64,000 bases of DNA, from contig NZ_CP091976.1 in assembly GCF_029016285.1 (NCBI RefSeq), forward strand, positions 1,550,001 through 1,614,000, written 5' to 3'. Each line of letters starts with the position of its first letter. The stretch's first letter is position 1. Origin of the DNA: Vibrio sp. DW001 (GTDB taxonomy: Bacteria > Pseudomonadota > Gammaproteobacteria > Enterobacterales > Vibrionaceae). A program made the translations under genes and the position numbers. Shown here one piece after another: positions 18,401-33,400 of this stretch. The notes under the pieces were generated by a model. That model saw only the letters and a list, made by a program, of their open reading frames with translations, made no database searches and was not told the DNA's origin.

Positions 18401-21400
18401 ACAAACGCTAGCGCTTATCGGAACACAAGGTGACAATGTCACTATTGAGGGTAATGTTAACGTTAATGGTGATGCACGAGTTGGAGCCGATAGTGATGGC
18501 GTTATTATTGGTGCGGCTGTAAGTGCCGCTTCCGCAACCGGTAAAGTTACCCCATCAGGCCAAACAGAACCTCCAGTCGAAAATAGTTCATATGGCATCA
18601 GTATCTCTGGTGCGTTCATTTTTAATACCGTTAATAGCACGACGTCATCTGGCCTATATAACATAGCCAGCTTTAATGCGGATACGCTTAAACTGTCAGC
18701 AAACGAGCGAAGCGGTGTTTATGCATTCCCTATCGCTTATGCAAGCTCCTCGGCACAAAAATTTGCGCTAGCCGCGGCCGGGATCGGTCTTAGAAATGAT
18801 GCAACCTTTATAGTCAGTGCCGGTATTTCAAGGGCAACGAATGTAACGCTCGATCAGCTAACGGTCGAGGCAATAAACAGTAGCACCGTTGTGACAGTTT
18901 CGGCGGCCGTCGCTATGTCAGGGTTAGCAGAAACCTCGGCTGGTACCACGAGTAGTATTGCGCTTGCAGGTAATGTGTCGATTAATAATGTGACATCGGA
19001 CGTGGACGCGTTCTTGATAGATGTTATAGACATGCAGGTTGCGGGTAAAAATGACGCTGGCTTCGCAGTTGATATTGAAGCGAAAGATAAGTCAGAAATT
19101 TATGCGGTTGCGTTAGGTGTTGCGTATGCGGGAAATGGCGCTGTTGGCGTGACTTACGCGGAAAATAATATCAATAGCAATGTTGATGCGCTTATCAGCA
19201 ATACCGATCTGACGAGTGCCACAGGGAAGGTCAGTCATCAGGCAAATAGCAACGCAGACATTGTCTCCATTGCTCTAGGTGCAGCGGTGACCAAAGAAAC
19301 CTCTCCAGGTTTTGATAGCAAGCTTGGCATTTCAGTTGCCGCTGCTATAAGCATGAATAAAGTTCGCATGAATACGCGAGCTAAGATAGAAAACAATAGC
19401 ACCATTACATTACCAACCCATGATTTAGATACATCGCGTTTGGATGTAAAAGCCAACAATGATACGGATATTGTCGGCGTCGTCGTTGCCGCTTCCGTTG
19501 GTATACAAAGTGGCGGAACCAACACGATTTCATTCACTGGCGCTGGCGCGAGTGTCACCAATGAAGTGTATGGCGATACCGAAGCGAAGATCGATGGCTC
19601 TACTGTTAATCAAACATCAACAACAGCAGGTAAATCGTCGGGCACGATTGGTACTTTTGTTCAATCCGATGCAACGGGAGATATCGTTGCTACGGTTGTT
19701 TCCGCAAGTGTCGCTTACGCGAGTTCCACAACTGGCACTGGTGTTTCTGGTTCGATTGGTGTCGCGTTAGCCGAGAATAATATTGGTGGAGACCCAGACA
19801 ACAGCAACAAGGCAAATACCGTTAGTGCACTGATTAATAACTCAGATATCAATATCAGTGGGGTGGTGAATACCCATGCTGAAAGTGCTCAGGATATATC
19901 GTCAACGGTGGTTGCTGCTTCAGTTGCAATCGCACAATCAACATCAGGCAGCGCGGGTGCGTTAAGTGGTGTGGGTGCTTCAACAACCAATAATATCGTT
20001 GTGGACGTCAATTCAGGCATCACAGCGAATGTCGCGAACAAGTCTATTTTAGCCGATTCATTAAGTGTCATAGCAAAAGATAAATCAGTCATCAGTACTT
20101 CGGTGGTCGGTGCGTCTGTGGCTGGTGCGTATTCGCCATCGTCATCCGCTGGCACACTAAGTATCGGGGTTTCACTCGCTGAAAATAATGTAACAACCAA
20201 CGTCTCCGCTCTTGTTAGCGGTGCATCTGTTGGTTCACAAGCTCGCCGTATTGGCGCGGTGAATTTAGTCGCAGCTTCACAGGCAGCGATAACGGCGACC
20301 TCAGTTGCGGCATCAATAGCGGCAAGTTACAGCACATCGGGTTCCATTTCGATCAGTGGTGGTGGTGCAAATTCTATCAACACCGTTAAAGGTTCGACAT
20401 CCGCGAAAATTAAAGGCAGCACCATTCATAGTGATTCTTCTGTGGGTGTAACGGCAACAAATATTTCAACAGTCGATGCTACGGTTGTGGCTATTGCGGT
20501 TGCTGGTGCGGGCGGTAATGGCGGTGGTGTGGGTCTATCTATTGGCGCTGCTGTTGCAGAGAATAGCATTGGTATGAGTGGTGCACGTGTATTGATTGAT
20601 GCTTCTATTGAAGATTCATCTGTCGATACAACGTCAACTATTACTTTGTTAGCCGATGCAGGGATGACTATTAATGCTGGTGTGGGTGCAGGGTCGCTTG
20701 CTATAGCAGGTGGTTCTGGCGGTGGTCTTGCCGGTGCGGGTTCGGGGGTCAGCGCAACCAATGATATTTATTCATCGGTAAATAGTTTCATCGACAATTC
20801 AACTGACTCGACAAAACAGATCAAGACCAGTTCGCTGACCATAACGGCAAATAGTGCCTCGTCGATTACCGCGGATGCTGGAGCGGCGTCTTTAGCCGCT
20901 GGTTTTGGTTCTGGTGGCGGGATTACGGGTTCAATTGGCGTGGCGTTAGCGCGTAACAGGATTGATAGTAATAACAATGCTTATGTTAAGAATGCAACGT
21001 TGGAGTTGGGCAGCTCAACGCTTGATATTAACAGCACGACAAACAACACCATTACAGCAATATCAGTGGCGGCATCAATAGGTATTGCTGTTGGTAGCGG
21101 TGGTGGAATTTCATTGTCAGGTGCTGGTGCAGATTCAAATAATCAGATCTTTGGCGATACCTTAGCGTATCTAGATGGCGTTAATCTGCTTAACGTTGGC
21201 AGTATCGATGCTGATGCAACGAATACTTCTACAATAACCGCAACGGTTGTTGCGGTTGCCGTTTCCGGAGCGGGTGGGTCTGGTGGAGGCGCTGGTCTCG
21301 CTATTGGCGCAGCCTTATCCGCAAATGATATTGGTTCATCTAGTGACCGTTTGATGGTGAAAAGCTATGTGGAAAACAGCGCGATAAACGCAACGGGCGC

Positions 21401-24400
21401 TATCGATCTAACCGCACTAGGTAACTTGACTATTACCGCGGGTGTTGGTGCTGGCGGTGTCGCTATTGCGGGGGGAAGCGGCGGCGGTCTGGCAGGCGCA
21501 GGAAGTGGCGTCAATACGACGAACAAGGTTTATGCTGATGTCGAAAGTTACATCGATAATCTAGCTAATGTCAGTAAAGCGATTACGGCATCGAGTATTA
21601 CTTTAAATTCTTCCAATACGTCGACTATTACCGCGGATGCAGGTGCGGCTTCACTTGGCGCTAGCTTTGGTGCAGGTGGTGGTCTATCGGTAACCATTGG
21701 TGTGGCGTTAGCAAGAAACACGATTGATGTGGATACTAAATCTTATATCGCGAATGCAGATGCAGTGAATACGGGGACAGGCGCCGTTGATCTCAACGCG
21801 ACAACGAATAGTACGATTACTGCGACGTCTGTCGCTGCGTCATTAGCCATTGCTGCTGGTGCAGGAGGAGGTGCTTCGATTTCGGGTGCGGGCGCTGATT
21901 CAAATAATATAATCAAAGGCGAAACAGCGGCATACCTTGACGGTGTTTCTCTTATCAACGTCGGAAATGTGGATGCCGATGCGAGTAATACATCGACGAT
22001 CACGGCAACAGTGGCAGCCGTTGCTGCTTCTGGGGCTGGTGGGGCAGGTGGCGGTGTTGGGCTTGCAATTGGTGCATCGGTTTCAGCCAATGACATTGGT
22101 GAATCAGCCGATCGTTTAGCGGTTAAAAGCTATGTTAAAGACAGTGCGATTAATGCAACAGGGGCCGTTAGGTTAACGACTGTTGGCAACCTAACCATTA
22201 ACGCAGGTGTTGGTGCCGGTGGTGCTGCGATTTCTGGCGGGGCTGGAGGCGGAATTTCTGGTGCGGGTAGTGGTGTTAATACGACGAATACCGTGTATGC
22301 CGATGTAGCAAGTTTTATTGATAACCAAAACGGTATAAATAAAGTGATAACCGCATCGAACTTTGTTTTGAACTCGTCGAATACGTCGAAGATTACAGCC
22401 GATGCGGGCGCGGCGTCCTTAGGTGGTAGTTTTGGTGCAGGTGGCGGTGTTTCAGTTACTATTGGTGTCGCGCTCGCTCGCAACACGATTGACGTGGATA
22501 CCAAGTCTTATATTGCTAACGCGAACTCGGTTAGCACCGGTACCGGTATCGTAGACCTTGATGCAGTGACCAACAATACGATTACCGCGACCTCCATTGC
22601 TGCCTCATTAGCGCTTGCTGGTGGTGCAGGCGGCGGTGCCTCGATTTCAGGCGCGGGTGCGGATTCGAATAATATCGTTAGAGGTGAAACAGCAACGTAT
22701 CTGGACAATGTGTTCCTACTGAATGTGGGCACTGTTGATGCGGATGCAAGTAATATCTCTACAATAACCGCTACGGTTGCCGCTATTGCCGCCTCTGGTG
22801 CGGGTGGCGCGGGTGGGGGTGTTGGACTGGCTATCGGTGCAGCCGTTTCTTCCAATGATATTGGTTCATCAAGCGACCGTTTGACGGTTAATAGCTACAT
22901 TAAAAATAGTGCTATAAATGCATCAGGTACCATTGGGCTAGACACGGTTGGTAATCTAACCGTCAATGCGACGGTTCTAGCGGGTGGCGTTGCGATTGCT
23001 GGTGGTGCTGGTGGCGGTTTAGCGGCGGCGGGTAGTGGTGTTAATACGACGAACACCGTGTATGCCGATGTCGCAAGTTATATCAACAACGCGTTAAACA
23101 GTAACCAATCTATTTCAGCCGCAAACCTTACATTAAGTTCATCAAACATCTCTACGATTACCGCGCTAGCAGGTGCTGCTTCTCTAGGTGGTGCTTTTGG
23201 TGCTGGCGGTGGTGCCACGGTGACTATTGGTGTGGCGTTGGCCCGCAATACGATCGACGTGGATACCAAGTCTTATATTGCTAACGCGAACGCGGTTAAT
23301 TCCGGGTCTGGTGTTGTCGACATTGATGCGATTACGAATAATACGATTAAAGCAACCTCATTTGCGGCGTCGTTAGCCCTTGCGGGTGGCGCGGGTGGTG
23401 GCTTGGCAGTCTCTGGAGCTGGAGCCGATTCTAATAATATTATCAAAGGCGAAACCGCGACGTACTTGCAAAATAGCTCGCTTACTCAAGCAGGTATCGT
23501 TTCATTAAATGCACAAAATATTTCGAAGATTACAACGACAGTCGCGGCAGTAGCTGTAGCTGGCGCGGGTGGCGCGGGTGGTGGCATTGGTGTATCAATC
23601 GGTGCGGGTGTGTCACACAATGAGATAGGAACGTCTAGCGATAGATTAAAGGTTCTTTCTTATGTAGAAAATAGTGCAATCAATGCAAGTGGATCACTGA
23701 GTCTTGACGCGTTAGCGAATATGACTATCAGAGCGGAAGTCATCGCGGTGAGTTTGGCTGTTGCGATTGGCGGTGTTGGTGGTGCTGCTGGCGCAGGGTC
23801 AGGTGTCAGTGCAACCAACGAGATATACGGCCTAGCGAGTAGTTATATAGATAATACTGGCGGCAGTAAAACAGTGACGGCAAGCAGTGTTAACGTGACA
23901 AGCCGCAGTACATCAAGTATTACGGCGACGCTCGTTTCTGCGTCATTAGGTATCGCCGCTGGTGGTGTTGGAGGTCTAAGTATTTCCGTGGGTATCTCAC
24001 TTGCGAACAATACTATTGATATGAATAACTCGGCTTACCTAAAAGGCATCTCATCAATTGGTAGCACGGGTGCATTAACACTTTCAGCAACAACTCGAAG
24101 TAATATTGATGCTATTTCGGTAGCAGCAAGCTCAGCACTTTCTGGTGGAGGCGTTGGAGGCGTTAGTATCAGTGGTGCAGGTGCTAGCGCATCGAACGAT
24201 ATTTTTGGCACAACTCAAGCCTTTATCGAAAATACACAAGTCAGCGGTGCCTCTTCAGTGTCAGTGACGGCATCGGATACATCAGACATTGACGCGACTG
24301 TTGTAGCAGGATCTCTTGCTGGTGCTGGTGGAGGCGCAGGTGCTGGTGGAGGCGCAGGTGGTATTGGGGTAGCGCTTGGTGCTGCCTTTGCTTACAACAA

Positions 24401-27400
24401 TATTGGTAGCAGCAGCAAACGCCAATCAGTTAATGCGTATGTGAAAAACAGCGGAATAAACGCCACTGGATCGCTTACCTTGTTAGCCACAGGGAATATG
24501 ACCATAGATTCTGTTGTTGTGGCCGCGAGTGCAGCAGTGACAGGCGGAGGTGTTGGTGGTATTTCAGGAGCAGGCGCTGGAGTCAATACAACCAATACGG
24601 TCTATAACGAAATCAATACCTATATCGACAACACATCGGCTAGTAGTAAATCTATTAATGTAGGTAGCTTAACGCTAACCAGCAACAATACCTCTAAAAT
24701 CAATGCGGATGCTGTTGGCGCCGCGCTTGCGGCTGCTTTTGGTGGCGTCGGTGGTATATCAGTCTCAGTAGGGGTTTCGCTTGCACGTAATACGATTGAT
24801 AGCAATACGAACAGTTATATTAATCGTGTTAACCAGTTAAACAGCGGCGCTGTACAACTGACGGCAAATGCAAGTAACACGATAAAAGCGACATCTTCTG
24901 CAGCCTCGCTTGCAGCAGCAGGAGGCGGACTGGGTGGGGTTGCCATCAGTGGTGCAGGAGCGGAATCTTCAAACAGAGTCTATGGAGACACTAAAGCCTA
25001 TATTGCAAACAGTCGATTAGGGTCGTCTCTTAATAAAGTGGGCTTGGTGGATGTTAAAGCAAAAAATATCTCTAATATAAACGCAACGGTTGTCGCCGCC
25101 TCGGCAGCCGGTGCCGGTGGCGGAGGTGGTGGTGTCGCGGTATCAATTGGTGCTTCAATTGCCCAAAACGATATAGGCTCTTCTAGTGATCGCCTACGGG
25201 TAGCAAGTTATATAGACAATAGTCAATTGTATTCTAGCGGTACATTAAACGTGGATTCCCGCGCACAAATGATCATTAAAGCAAATCTTGTGGCGGCAAG
25301 TGTTGCGGTAGCTGGTGGTGCCATTGGGATTAGTGGTTCAGGTGCCGGGGTTGGTGTAACGAATAACATCTATGCTGATTTAGATAGTTACATTGAAGAT
25401 AGCGCGACTATCTTGGCTTCAGGCATTACCGTTAAATCTTACAGCGCTTCAGATATTGATGCATTGGCTGTTGCTGCTTCGGTGGCCGCGAGTTTGGCTC
25501 CAATTAGTATTGCTGTGTCTATCGCAGCTTCTGAGATCAACAATAATGTGGATATCAGTATAGATAGTGATGTTCGCAATTCTACCCTAACCAGTATGGG
25601 TAATTTTGCCGTTCTCGCTCAAACCAATGACGATGTTTACGCGGAAGGTTATGCAACCTCCATTGCCGCAGGTATTGGTTTTGCTGGGGCCGGAGTTATC
25701 GTTGATAGCCGAGTGGTGGGCAATGTTAACGCAGGCATTACCGACTCATCTATTACGGTATATGGTACGGGTTCGGTCAAATCTATCGCAAATTCCACGC
25801 AAAGAACCGATGCGTATGGTATTGCTGCAGGCTTCATTGCTGCAGGTGTGGTTATTGCGGATCTCGAAGCTTATATCAATAGCACTGTTGATTTTAATGA
25901 CGTGATATATAACGGTTATGACTTACTTCTTTCGGCATATGGGACAGAAAATAACTATGCAAACGCGGTAGCGGGTAGTGGTGGCGTATTAGCGGGTGCA
26001 GGTGTAGGAGCCAAAACACTCAGCACAAGCAATACGAAGGTTAATGTCAGTGATGAAACCGATATTACGCTTGGCGTGTTAGGTGGCACAGGTATCCTAG
26101 ACGCGAAAGCAGAACACGTTGCCCGTTTTGATGCCAAGATTGTCGCCGCGTCGGGTGGTTTGTTATCTGGCTCAGGTGCTGAACTTGACCACCTTATTAC
26201 TTCCGATGTGATGGTTAACTTAGGTGATAACGGACACAGTGATAATCTTTTGATTAACGCTAAAGACATCAATATTGTCGCGCTTAATCAAATCAAGAAA
26301 GATCAAGGCGGTTATATCAACGCCCTTGCGATTGGTCTAGCGAGTGCCGCAGGCGCAGATAGCCGTACGATTCTCGATATAGAGACCGCTATTAATGTGG
26401 CGAATAATGCCGTTATTAATGCGACAAGCGATGATGAGACTCATGGCATTTCACTGAATGCTCTGAATGTACTTAATATTACAGACAAGGTTATTCTTAA
26501 TGCCTCCGGTGCGTTAGCTTCGACTGGAGCAACGGTCATCGTGAAAGATAATCAGCTATTAGCTAAGGTACGCATTGGCAATAACGCGGTCCTTACCAGC
26601 AGTGGGGATGTTCAAATTTCAGCGCGTGGTAAAGGCACGGTGGTGACGTCAGTAGAAGCCGATTCAAGCGGTGCTGTTTCGGTGACGATAACTAAATCGG
26701 TTGCAAATATTACCCCTGATAATCAGGTGGTATTTGAGAACAATGCGAAAGTTACTGCGTACGGAAATATGAATGTATCCGTTGGTACCGATACCGATTT
26801 CAATAGAGATGCTTATAAAATCCATGCGCTTATCGATGCGTTTGCAGACAGTGCGATTCCTGTCGATGACGCGACAGCCGGTGCAACACTACTGCAAAAT
26901 AATACCATTACGGTTAATAACGGCGCGCACTTAAAAACCGCAAGGCAGATGAATCTGCATGCTGAGCGATTTGGTTTTGCCAATATGGATGCTCAGACCA
27001 AAACGGTAAACTGGGCGTCAGAGCTTGGTGGCACAGCGGATCTAGGCGGTGATGTAACAACAGGTGCTTCAGGTGTAGTGACAAACTACGGTACCTTGGA
27101 AACCGGTATACGCCGTGAGCAATGGGTGACATTTGATTCCCTTAACGATGATGGCTCCGTCAACGGCTACTCAGCCTCAGATGGTGTTACTTTTAGTAGC
27201 AGTATTTCTGCTCTGAGTTCTTCATTGTTTGACAGCCTCGATGATGCAGAAGAGCAACTGAATATTTTCAATGACGGCAATGCGGCAGATACCGATATAG
27301 AAGCCTTCTACAAATCAGAGATAACGCGTTTACAAGGGCTACTTTTGGCAGAAGGTTTGCTAGAAGAAGTTAAGCCGGGTGTATTCGTACAAAATCAGGT

Positions 27401-30400
27401 GAATACGCCGATTATCACTGTAAATGATATTTACGCGGAAGCAGGTCGGATTGATGTTCGCTCCGATTCTTTTAGTAACCTTGGAACAGTAACGACACCA
27501 AGCGATGCGTCTGTTTCGATATTGAATCATACGACGGCATCACTTGTGATTAATAAGATCACGATACCTCAGGAAAACGGGGGGTCGTACCTTAACGGTG
27601 AGCGTTTAAGTGCTGATCCAGTATTCACGCCAACAATCAGTGTCATCAACGATGTTGATTTGGATCTAGCAAAAGCGGAGTTGGCGCTTCGCTTCCCTGG
27701 CAACGACACACCGATCCTCGTGTGGCCTTCTATTTCTATCATTGGTGAAATCACTAACCGTTCAGGAAGCCTTACGCTAAAAAGCTTGAGTGGTGCTATT
27801 CCTCCAAGTGGTATACCAGTGCTAGGCAGTGGTGATATCACCATTCAAGCTGACATTGATGTTGATAGTCAGATAGTGGTGACCAAAGGTACATTGGTGG
27901 TTAGTTTGCCTCCGGGTTCTACCTACTCTGTTGATGGTTCTGAATATGCTAAGTGGAATAATGCAATAGGTAATAACGGGTTAGGGGTGGCAAATAGTAC
28001 GGTAATTGATGATCAGATTAATAGAGATATCGTTGGACCAAGTATTTACGCGAATAATATTTCTATTGACGCTGAATACATCAATATCAACGGTAAGATC
28101 CAAAGTGGCAAAGAGATCTTCGACCTCACTATTACGTCGGCAATGCAGGACACGATGGATGGTTGGCGTGAGGCCGGTCGAACAGGATTGATCAGACTCG
28201 ACGCGGGTAATGAAGATTTCTCGGTCTTTTATGATGCGAGTAATGACCAAATAGTGGTCGGTGACATGCGTGTCAGCGGCGGTTATATCAAACTGGAAGG
28301 ACACATCCTAAATACCAATAGTAATTCAAAGATAGAATTGCTAGGTGGGTATGCCACAATCAACGTGACCAATGAGACCGAGCTGGGAATTAAGATATTA
28401 GGCTTGGACGCATCTCAACGAGGTGAAGGAACGCTGATTATTAGAGATAAAGCAAAAGGCACCAGCGCAAACCCTCTTGAGACCATCTATAAAAAAGATG
28501 AAAACGGTGTTCGCATTATTAGTGCAAGTGGCAGCTCTGCGGGTAGCAACGACATGACCTATACACCGAAAGAAGGGTGGAGGTATTCATGGGCAATGGG
28601 ACAAGAGAGCTTTGAGCGTATATATACGACGAAAGGTACCTCTTCATGGTTAGGAATTGACGCGTTTGCTGCGGACCCTGCTACTGTCTCATTCTCAGGT
28701 ACACCAGAGAAGATAGGTACGCCGCAGTTACGTGGTGAGGGTGCCTATTTTGAATATGCCCCTGGTTCATCATCTGACGAATATATTCCCGGTTATTCAC
28801 AGATAACGTTAAGCGAAGAAGTGTCGTTGGTTAAGAAATGGACGACAAGCACATGGTACGGTAAGAAAACGTATTATTCTAAATTTGTAAAAGAGTCGAA
28901 GGTTCGTGATGTTTACACCCATTCACTGAAAGCAGATTATGGACTTAACATCAAGTTTACCGGTAATGATGCTGGGGAAGTGAACATAACCTCAAACAAT
29001 GGCGGCGATGTCATCATTCAAGGCAGTATCAGTAATGAAACTGGAACGACAACAATCGATACCAATGCATCCATTACCAACGTCAGCAGAGGCAGCGTTG
29101 GCGGTAAAACCATTATCCTTGAGGCAAGAGATATTGGTGGCGTTCCGGTTGTTAATGTCGATGGCAGCTATGACGCGGCATCGATGGCATTACTACTGAA
29201 CCTTTCCAACGTGTCGAACGCAAGTATTTCAGCACGTACAAACGGTGGCTTAATTAATATCGCAGAAATTGATGGCCCACTAGTGGTGAACAACATCACT
29301 TCCGCTTCCAACAGCGATATCTTAAGAGACTCTGGCGGTAAAGTGTTCTTGTCGGCTGTTGGTGGTATACAAGGCGCCGCCGGAACCAGTGCGGTTGTTC
29401 GTGGCGGCATTATCAATATTAATTCAGAAGGGCATGTCGGTAGTGCAACTCAAGCTTTAAATATAGACGGTGGTATTGCGAATAAAGATTATCTTGCTAT
29501 TACGGCGGTTAACGATGTTTTCATTAGTGAAACAGATGGTGATTTGCGTTTGAAATCCATCAGTAGTGGTGCAGGTGATGTGACGGTTACCGTTGCCCAC
29601 GGCTCATTGATTGATGCGAATACAACGGCTATCCGTGATGAACGAACCTACGAAGAACTGAGTACAGGTGTGTGGGAGAGTTTGGGTCTGATTGGCGGTA
29701 GTGACGCTGCTCAGAAAAAAATCGACGATGTTATTGATGCCTATTCTTCTGCTCGAGAACGTGAATACAAAGCGTACTGGGATGTCGTAAATACGCAATC
29801 TGACGGGGTCTACGATTCTACTGTGAATGCGACCATCTCCGCAGGTGAAACGGCCTATTATAGTGATTACTACCGCCAACTTGGTGAAGACCAAGGCAAG
29901 AGCGGCGCGGCGTTAGATACCTTTGTTGATGATGCGATTCAAACGCTAAATAATAAACGAAATGCGGAATACCATTCCTTACACGCGACCTACGGTGGGG
30001 AAGCATTCGACCCAGACTACTCTTATGACCTTTCACCGCAAGAAATTGCAGATCTAACAGGCAGCGTGCATGTTTGGACAGAAGACGAATTGCTTAACCT
30101 TATCAGTGGTAGTTTGCTCAAACCGATCACAGATACGCAAGCCACAATCGAAGATGAAAATATAAACGCAGCAGGAAAAATCACGATAGTGACCTCTGAA
30201 AATATAGGTTCAGCCGAAGGCAGTGTTGAGATAGTGCTTGATGGTGATTACACGGATGAAGAACGTGTGCAATTGGCCGCAGCGGAACGAAATGACGTTT
30301 ACTTTGTTTTCCAAGAACGTGTCGATGTTGTCGTTAACGTTGTCGATGAATCAACGGGTGATGCTTTGGTTCGCAGTAGTGGTAGTTGGGAAGCGGACGG

Positions 30401-33400
30401 TTTTGTTGCCGGAATGCAGATTCGCATCGCCGGTAACAGTGCTGCTGCGAATGATGAAGGTAGTTTCTATGAAATCGCTTCGGTAACCGCGAACAAATTA
30501 ACGCTAACGACAACAGACTTAAACGTTGAAATTTCGGTGAATATGAATGTAGCGGCAATCAGTGGTAGCCCACTGTTTACCACCTTTATTAATACCAATA
30601 ATCAAAACTGGGAAAATGTAGGCCTTACAGAACAAGGGTTTGTTGAAACGAATGGTAAGTTTTATCAAATTCAACGCATTGCAGGCCGAGTGATAGACCT
30701 TAAGAAGGTATCAAGCGACGTTGCCGTTGGTGCATCAATTATTAGCAGTTCTGTTTATCGTATTGCTCAACTTGACAAGGTCATTATTGATCAACGTGAA
30801 GATGTCGATGTTCTTGCTTACGGAACGGTGAATGTTTCGGCCGTGGGCAATCTGTACTTAGGTTCAAACCAAACGTTAAATGTTGAGCATGCCTCCGGTG
30901 ATAATGTACGAATCAAGAGTAAGGCGTCTCTTGTTGATTCCTCAGGATCAGCTGCGGCGGTTTCTGCTTCGTCGAGTTTGATTCTTGAAGCGGGTCAGGG
31001 GGCGATTGGTTCAAGTGCCGCTCGATTTACCATTGACACAGGAGCCGATGCATCGTTCACGGCCCGTGCTAGGGTCGCTATTTTTGTCACCGAGGTAAAC
31101 TCAGATATCAATGTTGCCACCATTTATGCAAGAGAAGGGGTGGTTGACCTTCTTGCTAATAGCGGTTCAATCGTTGATGACTTTGATCATCCTTATGAAA
31201 ACATACGAGCGAACAGCATCGTACTGACTGCAATGGCCGGTAGCATAGGTGAGGCAGGTAATTACCTCGACATCAACCTAACCGGCGGTACGATTACGGC
31301 TAATGCACTAAACAACATTGGTTTAAATGAAACTGAACTCGCTATGAACGTTGACCATATTGAATCAACGCTCGGTAATGTTGATCTGCAAGCGCATATG
31401 GGGATTTTAGATGCCGTAGCGGACAGCATTGATTCCGGTGAAGTAGCGGATATTGTTGGTGCAAGTATCAATCTTATCTCACGTTTCGATACCGTTGGTG
31501 CGATAGCCGCAGATATTGAACTGGATACGGGGTCTCAGGCAGGTCAAAACCTAACCATATCGAGTGCTAAAAATAGCCATGTGATTGAAGCAGTTGGTGA
31601 CCTGTATCTTAATCAGGTATCAACAGGCAGTACGTCGATAGCATTTATTGCTGCGCCGAGCGGACGTATTTTGAATGATAGCTTGTCGGGAGATAATGTC
31701 ATTTCTGGTAAGACGTTTTTATTTGCGTCACAAGATATTGGTTCAGCGAGCAAAGCACTTTCCACCAAAGTGGGTAATATCCAAGGCCAGTCAACAGCGG
31801 GTAGCACCTATGTGACCAACACTGGGGCATTAGGGGTTGGGGGCGTTGTTGCCGGTCTAGACCAAGGTTTATTGGCGGGGGGGAGCGTGACACTGATTAC
31901 GCGTAGTCCGTTGACTATAATTGAAAATATTTTTGCCAAGGGAGATATTGACCTTACCTCAACCGACAATTCAGCTGATGATAATATTGTGGTCAACAGC
32001 GGCATTACATTGACGTCTACCCAAGGCAGTATTAACGTCAACTCAGGTGATGGATTCTTGCTCAATAGCGACGCGCAACTTGATGCCGCTCTAGATATTG
32101 CTATTCAGGTTGACAGTGGAGACACCGGTAACAGTGACAGCATAGGTGCTGTCGTTGATGTTCGAGGTCTGATTGTGTCGGGTAATAGCATTACCATTAA
32201 TGGTAATGACGACGATGATCAAATTATGGTTACGGGCACACTGATGTCCGAAACCATCGTGGTTGATACGGACGACGGTAAAGATAAAATTGAGCTTGCA
32301 GGGACACTGCAAGCGCAACTCGTGGTTATTAATGCTGGAGCGCAAGATGATGAGATATCGCTTATCGGAACCGTTTTAGCACAAACCGTTGGTATTAATG
32401 GTGGTGACGGGGAAGATAGAATACTAATAGATGTTGTTCAGATCGACGGCGATGTCACCGTGAAAGGCGGCAACGACAACGATATTCTGACTGTAAATGA
32501 GTTGCACACACGCAGCGGTAAGTTGCTGTTGGACGGCGAAAGCGGAACCGATCGTTACACCATTAACCGTACAGGCGCAGATGCTGGCTATATCATTGAT
32601 GTAGAAGATTCTGGTAGCGAAGCGTCTGGTGCGGACACATTGACGATTAACGGGACCTCCGCTGAGGATACGTTCTTGCTGCGAGCCAACTTCGTTGCTG
32701 CTATGCACAGCGACGGTAATGGTGGTTACAGCAATACAGTAGAGCGTGTAAATTACGACAGAAATATCAATGCTCGTTTAACCATTAATGGTCATCAAGG
32801 TGCGGATAGTTTTATTAGTGACGACACGAGCTCAATTACAACGTTAGATGGTGGTGCAGGTGCGGATAACTTCCAGATTGGTCAGTTATTTGGTATTGAC
32901 CGCCAATCGTCACTCGGCGCGGTAGCGGCCGGTGATGAGATTGAAACAGTTGAAACCACTTTAGGCTTCTTAAGCCGTGGTAATAGCCTACCAATGGTTA
33001 TCTACGGTGGTGATGGCCACGACAACATCAAAGTTTACTCGAACAAAGCCATCACTAAGCTTTATGGTGAAGATGGCGATGACAGCTTTATTGTTAGAGC
33101 GTTCTTGATTAAAGACAGCGGCCTAAGTAATAACAGCGTTGACGTAGAATTGTTTGGTGGTGATGGTGCCGATACGATTGAATACAGTATTAACTCTGCA
33201 CTGAAAATTGATGGTGGTGCTGGTACGGATTCTGTCATTGTTCTTGGTACAGAAGCGGACGACAGCTTTATGATCACCAAAGACGGTATCTTTGGCGCAG
33301 GGTTGAATGTTGGATTCCAAGGGGTTGAACTGGCTGAGGTGGATGGGCTAGAAGGAAATGACACCTTCTATATCTTGAGCACCAGTAATAAAGTGGAAAC

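Noticed and set aside
20660..25400. CRISPR array or nucleotide satellite as explanation for the repeats
   Set aside because: The repeats are in frame, vary at third codon positions and encode a regular protein pattern. They are protein repeats.
19238..25837. Many open frames of 60-145 codons on the minus strand inside the giant gene
   Set aside because: They repeat with the period of the sense repeats, are low-complexity Pro/Ala/Ser/Thr-rich translations of the complement, and have no ribosome-binding sites. They are shadows of codon bias.
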